A stretch of 64,000 bases of DNA from Holdemania massiliensis (GCF_022440805.1 NZ_JAKNTK010000001.1:4030001-4094000); one strand, 5' to 3'. Positions 25,805 through 35,218 are shown, numbered from the stretch's first letter. Program-made: numbers and translations. Notes: a model not told the origin generated them from the sequence alone.

Positions 25805-26564
25805 CGAGTTCCACCTCCTGCTGAACCTGTTTTTTTTCAGTTTTCGCTTCAATTTGAACAAGAACGATTGCTAAGATCACGGCGAAGATTGCACAGCCTG
25901 TCGTTGAAATTCCAAAATACTGGACAACGAAGAATCCCATGAAGAAGAAGACGGCAACGCGCTGATTCATAATCATCTGAGCCAGCATCGCAAAGCCTAA
26001 CGCTGGAATCAGGCCGCCGGAAATATTGATGCCGGTCTGAACAAATTCCGGAATGTGATTGAGCGCCGCGGTTACGGCATCGGAGCCGAAGTAGAAGGCC
26101 AGCGGTACAATGGGAAGGAATAAAATCTTCGATGCAAAACCGGTAATCCAATACATTCTTTCAAACTTCTTGGAATCGCCTTTCTCTGCATATTTATCAC
26201 ATTTATGCATCAGATACAGGCCGATTGGCGTTCCTAATGAATTGATAGCCAGCATCAGCGTCGCTATCGGATAACCTAAGGCCAAAGCGGTTTCCGCGCC
26301 AGCCCCGGCTTTAATCGCAAAAGCGGTGCCCAAAATTGTTCCGGAAATCATATCCGGCGGAATATACGCGCCGATGGAAACTGCACCGACAAACGCTAGT
26401 TCCAAAGCGCCGCCGATGATGATTCCTTGTGTCAGATCGCCCATGATCCAGCCTGTCAGCATTCCCAAGACAATCGGACGGTTGATCAGGCTGGTGCCAA
26501 ACATAGTGTGGCAGCGGGCCAGCAGAGTGATCAGTGTGATCAGTAAAGTCTGTGTTATCAGCAT
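25794..26564 (-). CDS. PTS mannose-family transporter subunit IIC
   Basis: This 256-residue multi-pass protein has the EIIC signature GWIMGDLTQGIIIGGALELA near residue 37 and further hydrophobic segments. It provides the sugar channel. It is 13 bp after the IIB gene and overlaps the IID gene. The acidic/polar C-terminal tail (KTEKKQVQQEVELDDF) overlaps the IID ribosome site. Confidence 0.93.
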   Translation of the reverse strand: MLITQTLLITLITLLARCHTMFGTSLINRPIVLGMLTGWIMGDLTQGIIIGGALELAFVGAVSIGAYIPPDMISGTILGTAFAIKAGAGAETALALGYPIATLMLAINSLGTPIGLYLMHKCDKYAEKGDSKKFERMYWITGFASKILFLPIVPLAFYFGSDAVTAALNHIPEFVQTGINISGGLIPALGFAMLAQMIMNQRVAVFFFMGFFVVQYFGISTTGCAIFAVILAIVLVQIEAKTEKKQVQQEVELDDF

Positions 26565-26577
26565 ACATTCTCCCTTC

Positions 26578-27045
26578 TTACAGAATGGTCTGTGCGTTTA
26601 TTTTCTTTTCAGATGGAATCATCTGAATCCGCAGTTCAATATTTTTCTGAAGACACTGGCGCAGCAGCGCTTCTTCCTGTTCCGTGACATAAATTGCTTT
26701 TGATAGTTTTTTCTTCTCCGGCGCTGATTTCGTTCCGCCCAGATTGATCAGCTTAAGATCTGCAGCTTCCGCAATTTTAACCGCGTCCGCAATCGTATCC
26801 GTGACGATGAACAGTTTATATTTGTCTGTCACCCCGGATTGGATTGCCCGAATGGAATCAGCAATATTCTTCACCACCAGCTTGACTCCCGGAGGACGGG
26901 CAATTTTGACCGAAGTCAGCCGCAGTTCATCCTGGAGCAAGGAATCGCTGGCTAATAAAATACAGTCCGCGGACAAATGCGACGTCCAGGAAAACGCAAC
27001 CTGACCATGAAGCAAACGGTGATCAACACGCAGTAACTTGATCAT
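26578..27045 (-). CDS. PTS mannose-family subunit IIB
   Basis: This 155-residue cytoplasmic protein opens MIKLLRVDHRLLHGQVAFSW. His13 in RLLHGQV is the expected phosphorylated residue of the EIIB-Man family. It passes phosphate from IIA to the incoming sugar. It is 15 bp downstream of IIA and 13 bp upstream of IIC. Confidence 0.93.
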   Translation of the reverse strand: MIKLLRVDHRLLHGQVAFSWTSHLSADCILLASDSLLQDELRLTSVKIARPPGVKLVVKNIADSIRAIQSGVTDKYKLFIVTDTIADAVKIAEAADLKLINLGGTKSAPEKKKLSKAIYVTEQEEALLRQCLQKNIELRIQMIPSEKKINAQTIL

Positions 27046-27060
27046 TTCATCCTCTCCTTC

Positions 27061-27486
27061 TTAAAATTCATCGGTATCCTGAGCTTCGGGTAATGGATCG
27101 TTGCAGTAAAGAATTCCCTGACGAGCTTCCTCAACGCACCGCCGTATCAAATCTTCTGTCGATTCTTCGGCTGAGCCCAAAATCAGACTGAGCGCCAAGA
27201 GTAAATTCATGCCGGTCACCAGATGGGTACGCGGCCGTTTCGTCAGTTCCAGCAATTCATTGTTTACGCTTCCGCCAAACAAATCCGTTACAAGAATGAC
27301 CTCATCCTCCGGGTCCATCTTGTTTAAGTCCTGCAGCATCTGATCTTTAAAATGAACATCCGCAGCCTCAGTATAAGCGCTGTACACTTTGAGGTTCTGC
27401 TGAGTTCCTGCGATCAGCTCGACCGCACTCAGTATCCCCTTTGCCAGTTCGGCATGAGAAGCTAATAAAATCTGTCTCACAATCAC
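27061..27486 (-). CDS. PTS mannose-family subunit IIA
   Basis: This 141-residue protein opens MIVRQILLASHAELAKGI, with His11 as the expected phosphorylation site, and has the VTDLFGGSVNNEL motif near residue 80 typical of EIIA-Man. It is the first gene of the seven-gene minus-strand operon and is preceded by GGAGGGTG and a cre-controlled promoter. Confidence 0.92.
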   Translation of the reverse strand: MIVRQILLASHAELAKGILSAVELIAGTQQNLKVYSAYTEAADVHFKDQMLQDLNKMDPEDEVILVTDLFGGSVNNELLELTKRPRTHLVTGMNLLLALSLILGSAEESTEDLIRRCVEEARQGILYCNDPLPEAQDTDEF

Positions 27487-27516
27487 CCTCCTTTTTTTGA
27501 TTTCATCCGCGCGTTT

Positions 27517-27541
27517 AAGTGGTTCTTTTTATAATCCACTT
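27517..27541 (-). promoter_or_regulatory. Possible regulator operator in the PTS leader
   Basis: AAGTGG (27517-27522) and CCACTT (27536-27541) form a perfect inverted repeat with a 13-bp spacer, downstream of the promoter and 31 bp before the IIA gene. It is a candidate site for one of the two GntR proteins, on position alone. Confidence 0.35.
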
Positions 27542-27550
27542 TATGAATTT

Positions 27551-27587
27551 ATTATACCAATTAGAATGTTCTTTGCAAGCGTTTTCT
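27551..27587 (-). promoter_or_regulatory. Promoter of the Amadori-sugar PTS operon with overlapping cre site
   Basis: On the minus strand TTGCAA (27573-27578) and TATAAT (27551-27556, with an upstream TGG extension) are 16 bp apart. The cre-like TGCAAGCGTTTTCT (27574-27587) overlaps the -35 box, so CcpA binding should block transcription when glucose is present. Confidence 0.7.
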
Positions 27588-27633
27588 TTAGTATTTTTTA
27601 TGTGATCTGTTTCTTGGTTGTTATTAAACGGCA

Positions 27634-27662
27634 AAAAAACCGCCTTCTATAAAGCGGTTTTT
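27634..27662 (-). terminator. Terminator after the GntR gene pair
   Basis: AAACCGC and GCGGTTT arms (27637-27643 and 27654-27660) around a 10-base loop, with a long T tract on the minus strand. It isolates the regulator genes from the PTS operon. Confidence 0.8.
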
Positions 27663-27689
27663 GAATATTTCACGATTCAATAAACTTGT

Positions 27690-28424
27690 TTATTCTGAAC
27701 GATACGAACTAAATCGGAAGTTGGTCTTATCCGTTCGGATATAGGTTCTGGTAAATTCAACGATCCTTCCGCTGCGGTCACGGCCGGTGTATTCAAAACA
27801 GAAAACAGCCGTTCCTGGGTCAATTTCCAGCTGTCCTGCCTCCCGCTGCGGACACCCCACCACCATCAGTTTCTGACCGAATTCGACCGGCAAATGGTTT
27901 TTATTGTTCATGTAGTCATACAGCGAAACCTGCGCATAATCATTGAGATCAGCATCCTCAAAGAGCGCTCCCGGAATATAGGTATATTCAATAGCCAACG
28001 GCTGCTCATCCCCATACCGCACGCGGTGCAGGGCAAAGATCTGATCGGCAACATCCAGCCGCAGACGCTGACTCATCGTGGGATAGCCCTGGACGAAGCC
28101 ATGAAAAATAACTTTGCTGGAAGCCTTCATTCCGACTTTTTTTGCACGGGCGCTGATCCCATAATTCGCCTCGCTGCCGGCGGTTCCTAACAACAGTTTA
28201 TTCTTCTCGCCACGGACGAACGTCCCTTTGCCCTGGATTCGATAAAGATAGCCGTCTCTGACCAGCACCTCAATGGCATTTTTCACCGTCATTCGATTGA
28301 TGTCGTACAGCTGGGCCATTTCCCGCTCAGAAGGAATCATTTCATTCGGCAGATATTCACCGTCTTCAATTTTTTTAATAATGCTGTCGCGCAGCTGCAT
28401 GTAGATCGGCGGTCTGTAATTCAT
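27690..28424 (-). CDS. GntR-family regulator with UTRA domain (HutC subfamily) I
   Basis: This 244-residue protein has an N-terminal GntR winged helix at about 5-70 (IPSEREMAQLYDINRMTVKN). The UTRA ligand domain at about 95-240 ends EFTRTYIRTDKTNFRF. HutC-type GntR proteins commonly sense sugar phosphates. It lies just upstream of the PTS operon and is the likely local repressor. It begins 12 bp after the second GntR gene, and both end at a terminator. Confidence 0.9.
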   Translation of the reverse strand: MNYRPPIYMQLRDSIIKKIEDGEYLPNEMIPSEREMAQLYDINRMTVKNAIEVLVRDGYLYRIQGKGTFVRGEKNKLLLGTAGSEANYGISARAKKVGMKASSKVIFHGFVQGYPTMSQRLRLDVADQIFALHRVRYGDEQPLAIEYTYIPGALFEDADLNDYAQVSLYDYMNNKNHLPVEFGQKLMVVGCPQREAGQLEIDPGTAVFCFEYTGRDRSGRIVEFTRTYIRTDKTNFRFSSYRSE

Positions 28425-28436
28425 CGTCCTTCCCCC

Positions 28437-29138
28437 CTACTTAATGAAAACAAAGCGATTCATCAGCATCATATTCTCGCTGTATTCCAGTTTGCGATTC
28501 TGCGTATCATAAACGATTCCATGCTCTTTGATCAAGGAAGCTCCTAGATCAACTTTCAGCAGCTCGCTTTCCATTTCGTTCGCATGAATAACGCTGATTT
28601 CCTGTTCAGCCCGATCCATGACAATGTGATACTCTTTCTCCAAAATGGCATACAGCGAACGGGAAGTGAAATCGAATTTTTCCAATCCCGGAACATATTC
28701 GGCAAAGGTATAGCTGATTTCGATTGAAATCGGTTCTTCTTCCAGTTTGCGCAGCCGGCTCAGCTTATACAGCGGAGTGGCGATTGGGATGTCCAGCCGT
28801 GCCGCCAATTTCTTATCCGCCTCAATCTTATCGAACTGCAGCAGCGTGATGCTGGAAGGCTTGCCCATCAATTCCAAAATATGCGTTGTCGAACGGAATT
28901 CCTTGAGATTTTTAGTAATCCGCCGTTTGGCCACATAATAACCGCTGCGGTTCTTAGAATAAATATACCCTTCATATTTTAAAATCTGCAGACTTGAACG
29001 TACCGTCAACCGCTGGACTGAAAACTCGTCGCAAAGTTCTCTTTCCGAGGGGAGCCGGCTGTCTTCCGGATATTGTCCGTTTTCAATCTGGGATCGGATC
29101 TCATCCGCAATCAAAACATCTAAGGTTATGCCTTTCAT
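28437..29138 (-). CDS. GntR-family regulator with UTRA domain (HutC subfamily) II
   Basis: This 233-residue protein has a winged helix at about 5-70 (LPSERELCDEFSVQRLTVRS) and a UTRA domain whose end reads LEYSENMMLMNRFVF. The ATG at 29138 is preceded by GGGTG; a TTG seven codons earlier is less likely. Two adjacent, divergent GntR/UTRA genes before one PTS operon suggest either two signals or a second target. Which one binds the PTS promoter cannot be told from sequence. Confidence 0.88.
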   Translation of the reverse strand: MKGITLDVLIADEIRSQIENGQYPEDSRLPSERELCDEFSVQRLTVRSSLQILKYEGYIYSKNRSGYYVAKRRITKNLKEFRSTTHILELMGKPSSITLLQFDKIEADKKLAARLDIPIATPLYKLSRLRKLEEEPISIEISYTFAEYVPGLEKFDFTSRSLYAILEKEYHIVMDRAEQEISVIHANEMESELLKVDLGASLIKEHGIVYDTQNRKLEYSENMMLMNRFVFIK

Positions 29139-29273
29139 ACACTTCACCCGCGCTTTCAATGCTCACTACCATTTTTTAAGTTTATTATACCAGACTTTGA
29201 TCAAATTTCTACAAATGCGTGATCAGTCCCAAAAATATTCCTGCTTTGCCGATCTTCTGCCTCTCGTTTCTTT

Positions 29274-30632
29274 CTATTGTACGGCTTCTGCTTTGCCTTC
29301 TGTCAGGTTTTTCAGCCAGTTTCCTTTTCTTAAAAACCAGGTAGCCAGACAAACCTTGATCAGACCCGCACCTTCGACCAGACAATACGCCGGGAATAAG
29401 GAAACCCTGAACACCCGCGCTACCAGAAAGCTCAGCAGCACCGGGCCAAACCAGGTAAATAGGCCGTCGATAATCAAAACGGACTTGGTATCGCCTCCCG
29501 CCCGCAGAATATAATACACCGTATTGGCATATCCCTGCGTCCAGGCCAGAAAGGCCTTAGCTAAAATCAAAGCCGCAGCCATCGAAACATTCGACGGACT
29601 CAACGAGAACCAGACCGGCGCCCAGCGATGAATCGCTACCAGAATCACACCGCCGGCCAGATAAACCGTCAGCGCAAACCCGATCATTTTTTTAGCGTCC
29701 TGCTTCGCCTGTTCCAGCTTTCCGGATCCCAGCGCCTGACCGATAATCACACCGACCGCGACCGAACAGCCGCTGAAGGCAACATAAACAAGATTGCTGA
29801 TATTATCGACAACGGTGATCGCCGGAATGTATTGTTCGGCAATAAAGCTGTAATTGATAAAGATCATATTCAATCCCAGCGACCAGATCAACTCGTTGCC
29901 CATTAACGGCAGCGCCTTGCGGATGACTGTCCAGCGCATCGAACCGCTCAGTTTATTTTTCAGTCTGAGCTTTAACGCCGGCAGGTAACGGCGGGAAGCA
30001 TAGAACAGATAAGCGGCTTCCAAAAGCCGGGCGATCATCGTTGCCACGGCCGCGCCGATCACTCCCCATTTAGGAAATCCGAACAGGCCGTAGATCAGGA
30101 CGGCATTCAGCACGATATTGACACAGCAGGAAATCACACCGGACACCATCGGGATCGCCGGCCTTCCCATTACCCGGCAGGCAACGCTGATCATTGAGGT
30201 GCAGGCAAAAGGCAGCAACGTCCAAAGCAATACCCCCAGATAAGCCTCCGCATCCGCCAGTACAACCGGATTTTGAACGAACAAGCCGAGGATCGGCTGC
30301 GGGAAAACGACGAGGATGACCGTGACAAGAATTCCCATCAAACAGCACAGGATCAAACCAAAATTATACAAGTCTGTGATCTGATCCTCCTGCTGCGCTC
30401 CCATGTATTGAGAAATAAAGATCCCAATTCCATTGCTTAAGCCAAACAAAATCAACTGATAAACAAAAAAGACCTTGTTAACGATGGCGACCGCACTGAT
30501 CGCATTTTCACCAATCCCGCCGATCATCATCGTATCGCATAGGTTCAGCATATTGGTCAGCAGCTGCTGGATCATTACCGGCAGCGAAAGCAAAATCACC
30601 CGTTTTAGAAATGCCCAGTTTTCCCGTTTCAT
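29274..30632 (-). CDS. MATE-family multidrug/metabolite exporter
   Basis: This 452-residue protein has twelve hydrophobic segments in the two-repeat MATE layout. It opens near LLSLPVMIQQLLTNMLNLCD and contains a mid-protein VMGRPAIPMVSG. It should be a Na+- or H+-driven exporter. The ATG at 30632 follows GGGGGA at good spacing; the frame stays open upstream to 30809, but that runs through the promoter. Monocistronic. Confidence 0.9.
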   Translation of the reverse strand: MKRENWAFLKRVILLSLPVMIQQLLTNMLNLCDTMMIGGIGENAISAVAIVNKVFFVYQLILFGLSNGIGIFISQYMGAQQEDQITDLYNFGLILCCLMGILVTVILVVFPQPILGLFVQNPVVLADAEAYLGVLLWTLLPFACTSMISVACRVMGRPAIPMVSGVISCCVNIVLNAVLIYGLFGFPKWGVIGAAVATMIARLLEAAYLFYASRRYLPALKLRLKNKLSGSMRWTVIRKALPLMGNELIWSLGLNMIFINYSFIAEQYIPAITVVDNISNLVYVAFSGCSVAVGVIIGQALGSGKLEQAKQDAKKMIGFALTVYLAGGVILVAIHRWAPVWFSLSPSNVSMAAALILAKAFLAWTQGYANTVYYILRAGGDTKSVLIIDGLFTWFGPVLLSFLVARVFRVSLFPAYCLVEGAGLIKVCLATWFLRKGNWLKNLTEGKAEAVQ

Positions 30633-30669
30633 CCTGAATTCCCCCTTATCCAAGCTGGTTATGAGAGTT

Positions 30670-30698
30670 ATTGTAAGGCGAAACGGCGGCGAATGCAA
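30670..30698 (-). promoter_or_regulatory. Promoter of the MATE gene
   Basis: On the minus strand TTGCAT (30693-30698) and TACAAT (30670-30675) are 17 bp apart, about 40 bp before the ATG. Confidence 0.6.
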
Positions 30699-31050
30699 GC
30701 TGCCGGTCATGCCCAATGGTTCGATAAAATGAAAGTGGATGCGATAATCCTGATGCACTATCCGCTTATGTCCCTTCAGTCTTGAAAGACGGCCTACGCA
30801 CTGCCCCATTCATTTCCGCAATAAAATTTCTGAATTTCAACCCTTATTTTTCACAAATCAATTCGTGTTAAAATTCTCGAAAATATAAAATAAACACAAC
30901 TTTCGGACTCGCTTTTTCAGGCTGATCGAAAACTCCAAAACTTGGGTTCAATTTTGAAAAAGCAGGCTCAAGTTCCCTCTTTTCTGAGCAGGAGGGATGC
31001 TGCAACGGATCTTAAAATGTGGGAATTTTTAGTGAAATAGTCCTGTATTC

Positions 31051-31079
31051 TTGATCTTTTGCTTTAACTCGTTTAAAAT
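31051..31079 (+). promoter_or_regulatory. Promoter of the LtaS-like gene
   Basis: TTGATC (31051-31056) and TAAAAT (31074-31079) with 17-bp spacing, about 45 bp before the ATG. Confidence 0.6.
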
Positions 31080-31123
31080 AAGCCAATATGTTCAAATTGT
31101 GAAAATACATAAGGAAGGGGTTG

Positions 31124-32962
31124 ATGACCTTGAAACAATCCTTGGACTTTATAAAAAAGCATAGGGCTCTGATCCTGCGGCTGTTCTTGATGGTGGCTTC
31201 GCCATTTTCAGCTGTTTTTCTGATGCAGTATGTATACTGCGGCGATCCCTGGCTGATTTCCGGTTCGGCTTTTGTTGCCAATGCCCTCTGTGTGGGGGCG
31301 GTCTATTATCTGCTTTGCGCGCTGATCCGCAAACCAGCGGCCTGCAGTCTGATTGTTCATACTTGCTGCGCACTTTTCGGCGCGCTTAATTATTTTGTGT
31401 CCGTGTTCCGCGGCACGCCTGTTTTGCCATGGGATCTGACCGCCCTGAATACGGCGCTGGCAGTTTCTTCCACCTATGATTTTACGCCGACTTTACCCAT
31501 GATCCTAGCTGTCCTGCTGTTGGTGGGGATGCTGATCGTGGTCATTTTTCGGCACCGCCGCGATACACTGCCGTTTGCGCTCACGCCGCGGTTTCTGCTG
31601 CCTGTTCGGCTGGCCTGCCTTGCCCTGGCTTTGCTTTGTGCCGGACTGATCTCACCGCACAATTTGTCCCGCTTCAACGTCCGCACTGATGTTTGGGATC
31701 AGCGCGGTGCTTACCAGAAAAGTGGGATTCTCGCAACCTTTTTAAGAAATACTGAATTTATGAATGTTGATGTCCCTGCCGATACTTCTGTGGAAAAGCT
31801 TGATCAGATCCTGAGCGAAGTCACGGTTGAAACACCCGTCCTATCGCTGCCGCAAAATCCCCATGTTATCGCAATTATGAACGAGTCGTGGGCTGACTTT
31901 GAAGAATTCGGCAATCTGAAACTCACGCAAAGCGTCATCAGCCGTTTTTCCGACCTCGACAACGCCCTTTTCTCCCATGCCTATGCCTCGGTTTTCGGTG
32001 CCGGAACCAGTGCCAGTGAGTTTGAATTCTTAACCGGCAATTCGATGGCATTTCTTCCTTCCGGCAGCATTCCTTATCAACAATACATTCTGAAAGATTC
32101 GTTTTCCCTGGCAGCCCATCTCAAACAGCTCGGCTATCAAACAGCCGCGTTTCACCCAGGTGAGCGAAGCTCCTGGCAGCGGGATCAGGCTTATCCGCGG
32201 TTAGGCTTTGATACCTTCAAAAGTGCGGAGGAACTGGATGTTCCGATGACTCTGGAACATGGCTATATCAGCGATGAAACCGATTTTGATCAGATTATCT
32301 GGGAATATGAGCATCGCGATCCGGAGAAACCGTTGTTTTTGTTTAATGTCACGATACAGAATCACGGCGCTTACACGGTGAAGGACTATCCGGCGGCGGT
32401 CGATCTGCTGGACGAACCGGAAAAATACCCGATGGCGCAGCAATATCTGACGTTGATCAACAAAACAGAAGAACAATTTTTGCGGCTGACCGATTACTTC
32501 AGCCAACAAGAAGAACCTGTCCTGATCCTGATGTTCGGCGATCATCAGCCATCAGTGGAGCCGGAGTTTCTGGAGAAAGCCTATGGCGTTGGAACCGAGG
32601 CCATGAGCATGGAAGAGTATATGAATAAATATCGCGTTCCGTTTGTCCTCTGGGCCAATTATCCGCTCCCGGAATTAGATAAAACGGAAACCAGCTTGAA
32701 TTTCCTGTCTCAGCTGCTGCTCAATTGTGCCGGTCTGCCAGCGGATTCATATGGCCAATATCTGCAATCTTTGCAGCAGGACCTTCCAGTCCTGACCTTT
32801 GCGGGATATATGGACACGCAGGGGAAGGCGTACAGCCATTGGGAATCGACGGATTTTACCGCTATGATTCAGGATTATCAGACACTGCAGTATGAGCGTT
32901 TGTTCGGCACCTATTTTAACGATCAAGCCGAAATGGATCCGGAAGCAGCAGCTCAGCCTTGA
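31124..32962 (+). CDS. LTA synthase-type membrane sulfatase (phosphoglycerol transferase)
   Basis: This 612-residue protein has five transmembrane helices in the first 180 residues and a large extracytoplasmic sulfatase-fold domain. IAIMNESWADF (about 249) has the metal-binding Glu254. FGAGTSASEFEFLTG has the likely nucleophile Thr295, as in LtaS. LMFGDHQPSVEP carries the Asp-His metal pair. The family transfers glycerol phosphate from phosphatidylglycerol to build lipoteichoic acid or decorate glycans. The ATG at 31124 follows AAGGAAGG. No partner gene is adjacent. Confidence 0.88.
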   Translation: MTLKQSLDFIKKHRALILRLFLMVASPFSAVFLMQYVYCGDPWLISGSAFVANALCVGAVYYLLCALIRKPAACSLIVHTCCALFGALNYFVSVFRGTPVLPWDLTALNTALAVSSTYDFTPTLPMILAVLLLVGMLIVVIFRHRRDTLPFALTPRFLLPVRLACLALALLCAGLISPHNLSRFNVRTDVWDQRGAYQKSGILATFLRNTEFMNVDVPADTSVEKLDQILSEVTVETPVLSLPQNPHVIAIMNESWADFEEFGNLKLTQSVISRFSDLDNALFSHAYASVFGAGTSASEFEFLTGNSMAFLPSGSIPYQQYILKDSFSLAAHLKQLGYQTAAFHPGERSSWQRDQAYPRLGFDTFKSAEELDVPMTLEHGYISDETDFDQIIWEYEHRDPEKPLFLFNVTIQNHGAYTVKDYPAAVDLLDEPEKYPMAQQYLTLINKTEEQFLRLTDYFSQQEEPVLILMFGDHQPSVEPEFLEKAYGVGTEAMSMEEYMNKYRVPFVLWANYPLPELDKTETSLNFLSQLLLNCAGLPADSYGQYLQSLQQDLPVLTFAGYMDTQGKAYSHWESTDFTAMIQDYQTLQYERLFGTYFNDQAEMDPEAAAQP

Positions 32963-32973
32963 TCCTAAGCCTG

Positions 32974-33006
32974 AAAAGCTCCTCACCCTGAGGAGTTTTC
33001 TTTTTA
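32974..33006 (+). terminator. Terminator after the LtaS-like gene
   Basis: CTCCTCA (32979-32985) and TGAGGAG (32989-32995) with flanking AAAA and TTTT, then CTTTTT. Confidence 0.8.
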
Positions 33007-33052
33007 TAACCGTTAAGGGTAAAATGATCCGATGATTCTTTGGATAAGAACG

Positions 33053-33081
33053 AAAGGAGCGAATTCTGTCCGCTCCTTTTT
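33053..33081 (+). terminator. Second terminator in tandem
   Basis: AAAGGAGCG (33053-33061) and CGCTCCTTT (33071-33079), continuing as TT. It backs up the hairpin at 32974. Confidence 0.6.
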
Positions 33082-33179
33082 GTGTTTTCTTATTTTTTCT
33101 TCTCTGTTTGAAGCGCTTCACGAAAGCAGAATCTTTGCGGACACTGCCTTCTAATGCGCAGAGCCTAGGAAGATAAAGC

Positions 33180-35132
33180 TTATTTTACCGCAGCCAATCG
33201 TTCATTCAGCGCGGTTTTCGCGGCTTCATCCGTCAGCTTTTCAACTAAGCGTTCAGCCTGGCTCTTCACCGCAGTCGAACCGGTCTTTTCCGCACGGCTG
33301 ACTAACAGATCCATCAAGGCCTGCAGCGATTGTTCATCCGCTGCGTTCTGATAGCCTTCATCCGTTTCCATCAGCGTCAGCTTGTTCGCAACCATCTGAG
33401 CCAACAGAGAATCTGTACTCTCCATGGATGTCGCATTCAGCGCATCGTAGGCTAAAGTTGCCACACCGCCTAAAGTACCGCCGATAAAGTGGTTGCCATA
33501 GAAATAATTCGGATTGACTTCTGGATCAACAACCGGACTGTTAATCTTATTCGACAGCCAGATCACGATCAGATCATTTTCCGGGTCGATCAAGCTCAGC
33601 GTTCCCGTCCAACCGGTATGACCATAGGTTGAAGCTCCGGCCTGCGGACCAAAGTACCAGCTGTAACCATGATCGCCCATGCGCCGCCAGCCTAAGCCAT
33701 ATGTTTGGCTTGTGAACTTCGGTTTCGTGAACTGATCAATCGTCTGCTTCGAGAACAGCTTGACATCGCCATATCCGCCCTGGTTCAGCATCACCTGAGC
33801 CAGCCGGGCCAGATCCTGGGCATCCGCAAACAATCCGGCATGACCGGATACGCCGTTCATGGAATAGAATGCCTTTTCATCGTGAACTTCACCCTGAATG
33901 GTTTCGGTCCGATTCACTGTGAAGGTAATCGCACCGTCACGGGAATTGCCGTTCAGCTCGGTCGCAGCACACTGGTCTTTGTCAAAACCCTTCTGCAGCG
34001 GATTGAAGACAATGTGATCAAGACCCAGCGGTTTGTAGATATTTTCCTCAACATAGACGTCAAGATCCATTCCGCTGACCTGCTCGACAATCAGTCCCAA
34101 AAGCATGTAGTCGACATCGGAATACACCGTTTTGCTTCCTGGCTCATACTGCAGCGGTGTTTTCAGAATCATGTCTTGGGTCGTCTGTTTTTCTACAGAA
34201 TACAGATCATTGACACCATTTTCAATCCCGTCATCTTTATCATAAGTATCATTGTGATACTGCGGATCGGCAGGGAAACCGGCCTGATGTTCCAGAATAT
34301 TCTGAATCGTCATCGTATTTTTTCCCTGAATCGCTGCCCCTGGCTGATCTTTGAATTCCGGGAAATAGCTCTGGATCGTATCGGTGATATTGACTTTGCC
34401 TTCGCTGACCAACATCTGCAGCGCATAATTGGTGGCATACATCTTCGTATTGGAAGCTAAGTCATACAGCGTTTCTGTTGTCGACGGCACCGGATTGTCC
34501 ATCCGCGTTCCATCCTGATTGTAGGAATTGGCAAAGCCATACGCTGTATTCTTAATCATTTTCCCGTCTTTAATGATGACCAACTGGCCGCCGGGGAACC
34601 CATATTCGACTTCTTTGTTTAACAGATCATCGATAAAGCCCAATTTTTCACTGCTGAAACCGACTTCTTCCGGTGTTCCTTCCAGCACGGTCGGATAGTC
34701 AACCTTGATATTCACGCTGGCAGTTTCCGGTAGAATGTTGGTGACCTGAATCGTGTTGATTTCATTGCTTGCCAACGCGGCAAAATCGACCGTGAAGGCC
34801 TTCCCGGCAAATTCACTGTGATCAATGGCCGTCCCATTGATAAACAGGTCGAAGCTCTCCGCACCTTCCGGCGTAACGGAAACCTTTCCCTGTCCCGCAT
34901 AGGTTTTTACGGTTGTCAGGTTGTTCATCGCTAGGGTGTCATCCAAACCTTCCAGCGGATAGGTAACATCTGCCTGAACTCCCTTAACACTAACACCCTC
35001 GCTCAGTGTCACGCTGCGCGAATCCGTTGTCGGCGCCGATGGCTGGTCGGCAGTCTGCGGATTGTTTGCGCTGCAGCCCGCCGCAGTGGTGGCTAACACC
35101 GCGGCCAAGGCTAACAAAATCAGTTTTTTCAT
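33180..35132 (-). CDS. Lipoprotein serine hydrolase, class C beta-lactamase/PBP4* family
   Basis: This 650-residue protein has a signal peptide with lipobox AAGC (Cys20) and a Ser/Thr/Pro linker. A beta-rich N-terminal domain follows (about 40-150), then the beta-lactamase fold. SNTK (227-230) is the catalytic S-x-x-K, YSDVDY near 337 the Tyr motif, and HTGWTG the third motif. It is probably a D-amino-acid-specific peptidase or esterase on the cell surface rather than a resistance enzyme. A C-terminal helical tail of about 80 residues is additional. The gene has a strong promoter overlapped by a 13-bp palindrome. Confidence 0.85.
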   Translation of the reverse strand: MKKLILLALAAVLATTAAGCSANNPQTADQPSAPTTDSRSVTLSEGVSVKGVQADVTYPLEGLDDTLAMNNLTTVKTYAGQGKVSVTPEGAESFDLFINGTAIDHSEFAGKAFTVDFAALASNEINTIQVTNILPETASVNIKVDYPTVLEGTPEEVGFSSEKLGFIDDLLNKEVEYGFPGGQLVIIKDGKMIKNTAYGFANSYNQDGTRMDNPVPSTTETLYDLASNTKMYATNYALQMLVSEGKVNITDTIQSYFPEFKDQPGAAIQGKNTMTIQNILEHQAGFPADPQYHNDTYDKDDGIENGVNDLYSVEKQTTQDMILKTPLQYEPGSKTVYSDVDYMLLGLIVEQVSGMDLDVYVEENIYKPLGLDHIVFNPLQKGFDKDQCAATELNGNSRDGAITFTVNRTETIQGEVHDEKAFYSMNGVSGHAGLFADAQDLARLAQVMLNQGGYGDVKLFSKQTIDQFTKPKFTSQTYGLGWRRMGDHGYSWYFGPQAGASTYGHTGWTGTLSLIDPENDLIVIWLSNKINSPVVDPEVNPNYFYGNHFIGGTLGGVATLAYDALNATSMESTDSLLAQMVANKLTLMETDEGYQNAADEQSLQALMDLLVSRAEKTGSTAVKSQAERLVEKLTDEAAKTALNERLAAVK

Positions 35133-35188
35133 CCTTTTTCCTCTCCTTCGTCGAACTCTTTTTCCATTGTCTTCCTTTCGACTTCACC

Positions 35189-35218
35189 ATCATAACAAAA
35201 TCTGGTCTGACCAGTCAA
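35189..35218 (-). promoter_or_regulatory. Promoter of the serine hydrolase gene with palindromic operator
   Basis: On the minus strand TTGACT (35213-35218) and TATGAT (35189-35194) are 18 bp apart. The perfect palindrome CTGGTC-A-GACCAG (35202-35214) overlaps the -35 end. The TGGTC...GACCA form recalls operators of FadR-type GntR proteins, but the binding protein is not identified. Confidence 0.65.

Larger units (their letters stand above)
30633..31123. other. Divergent intergenic region with two promoters, no gene
   Basis: About 490 bp between the divergent MATE and sulfatase genes. It holds the two promoters listed separately. Apart from these I see only AT-rich sequence around 30830-30900. 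Confidence 0.5.

Noticed and set aside
33109..33120. Palindrome TGAAGCGCTTCA that looks like a cre site
   Set aside because: It is two bases shorter than the cre pattern and lies beyond the ends of two convergent genes, where no promoter is expected.
33705..34460. Long plus-strand open frame of 251 codons
   Set aside because: It is antisense to the serine hydrolase gene, which has a signal peptide, catalytic motifs and ribosome site. The antisense frame has none of these.
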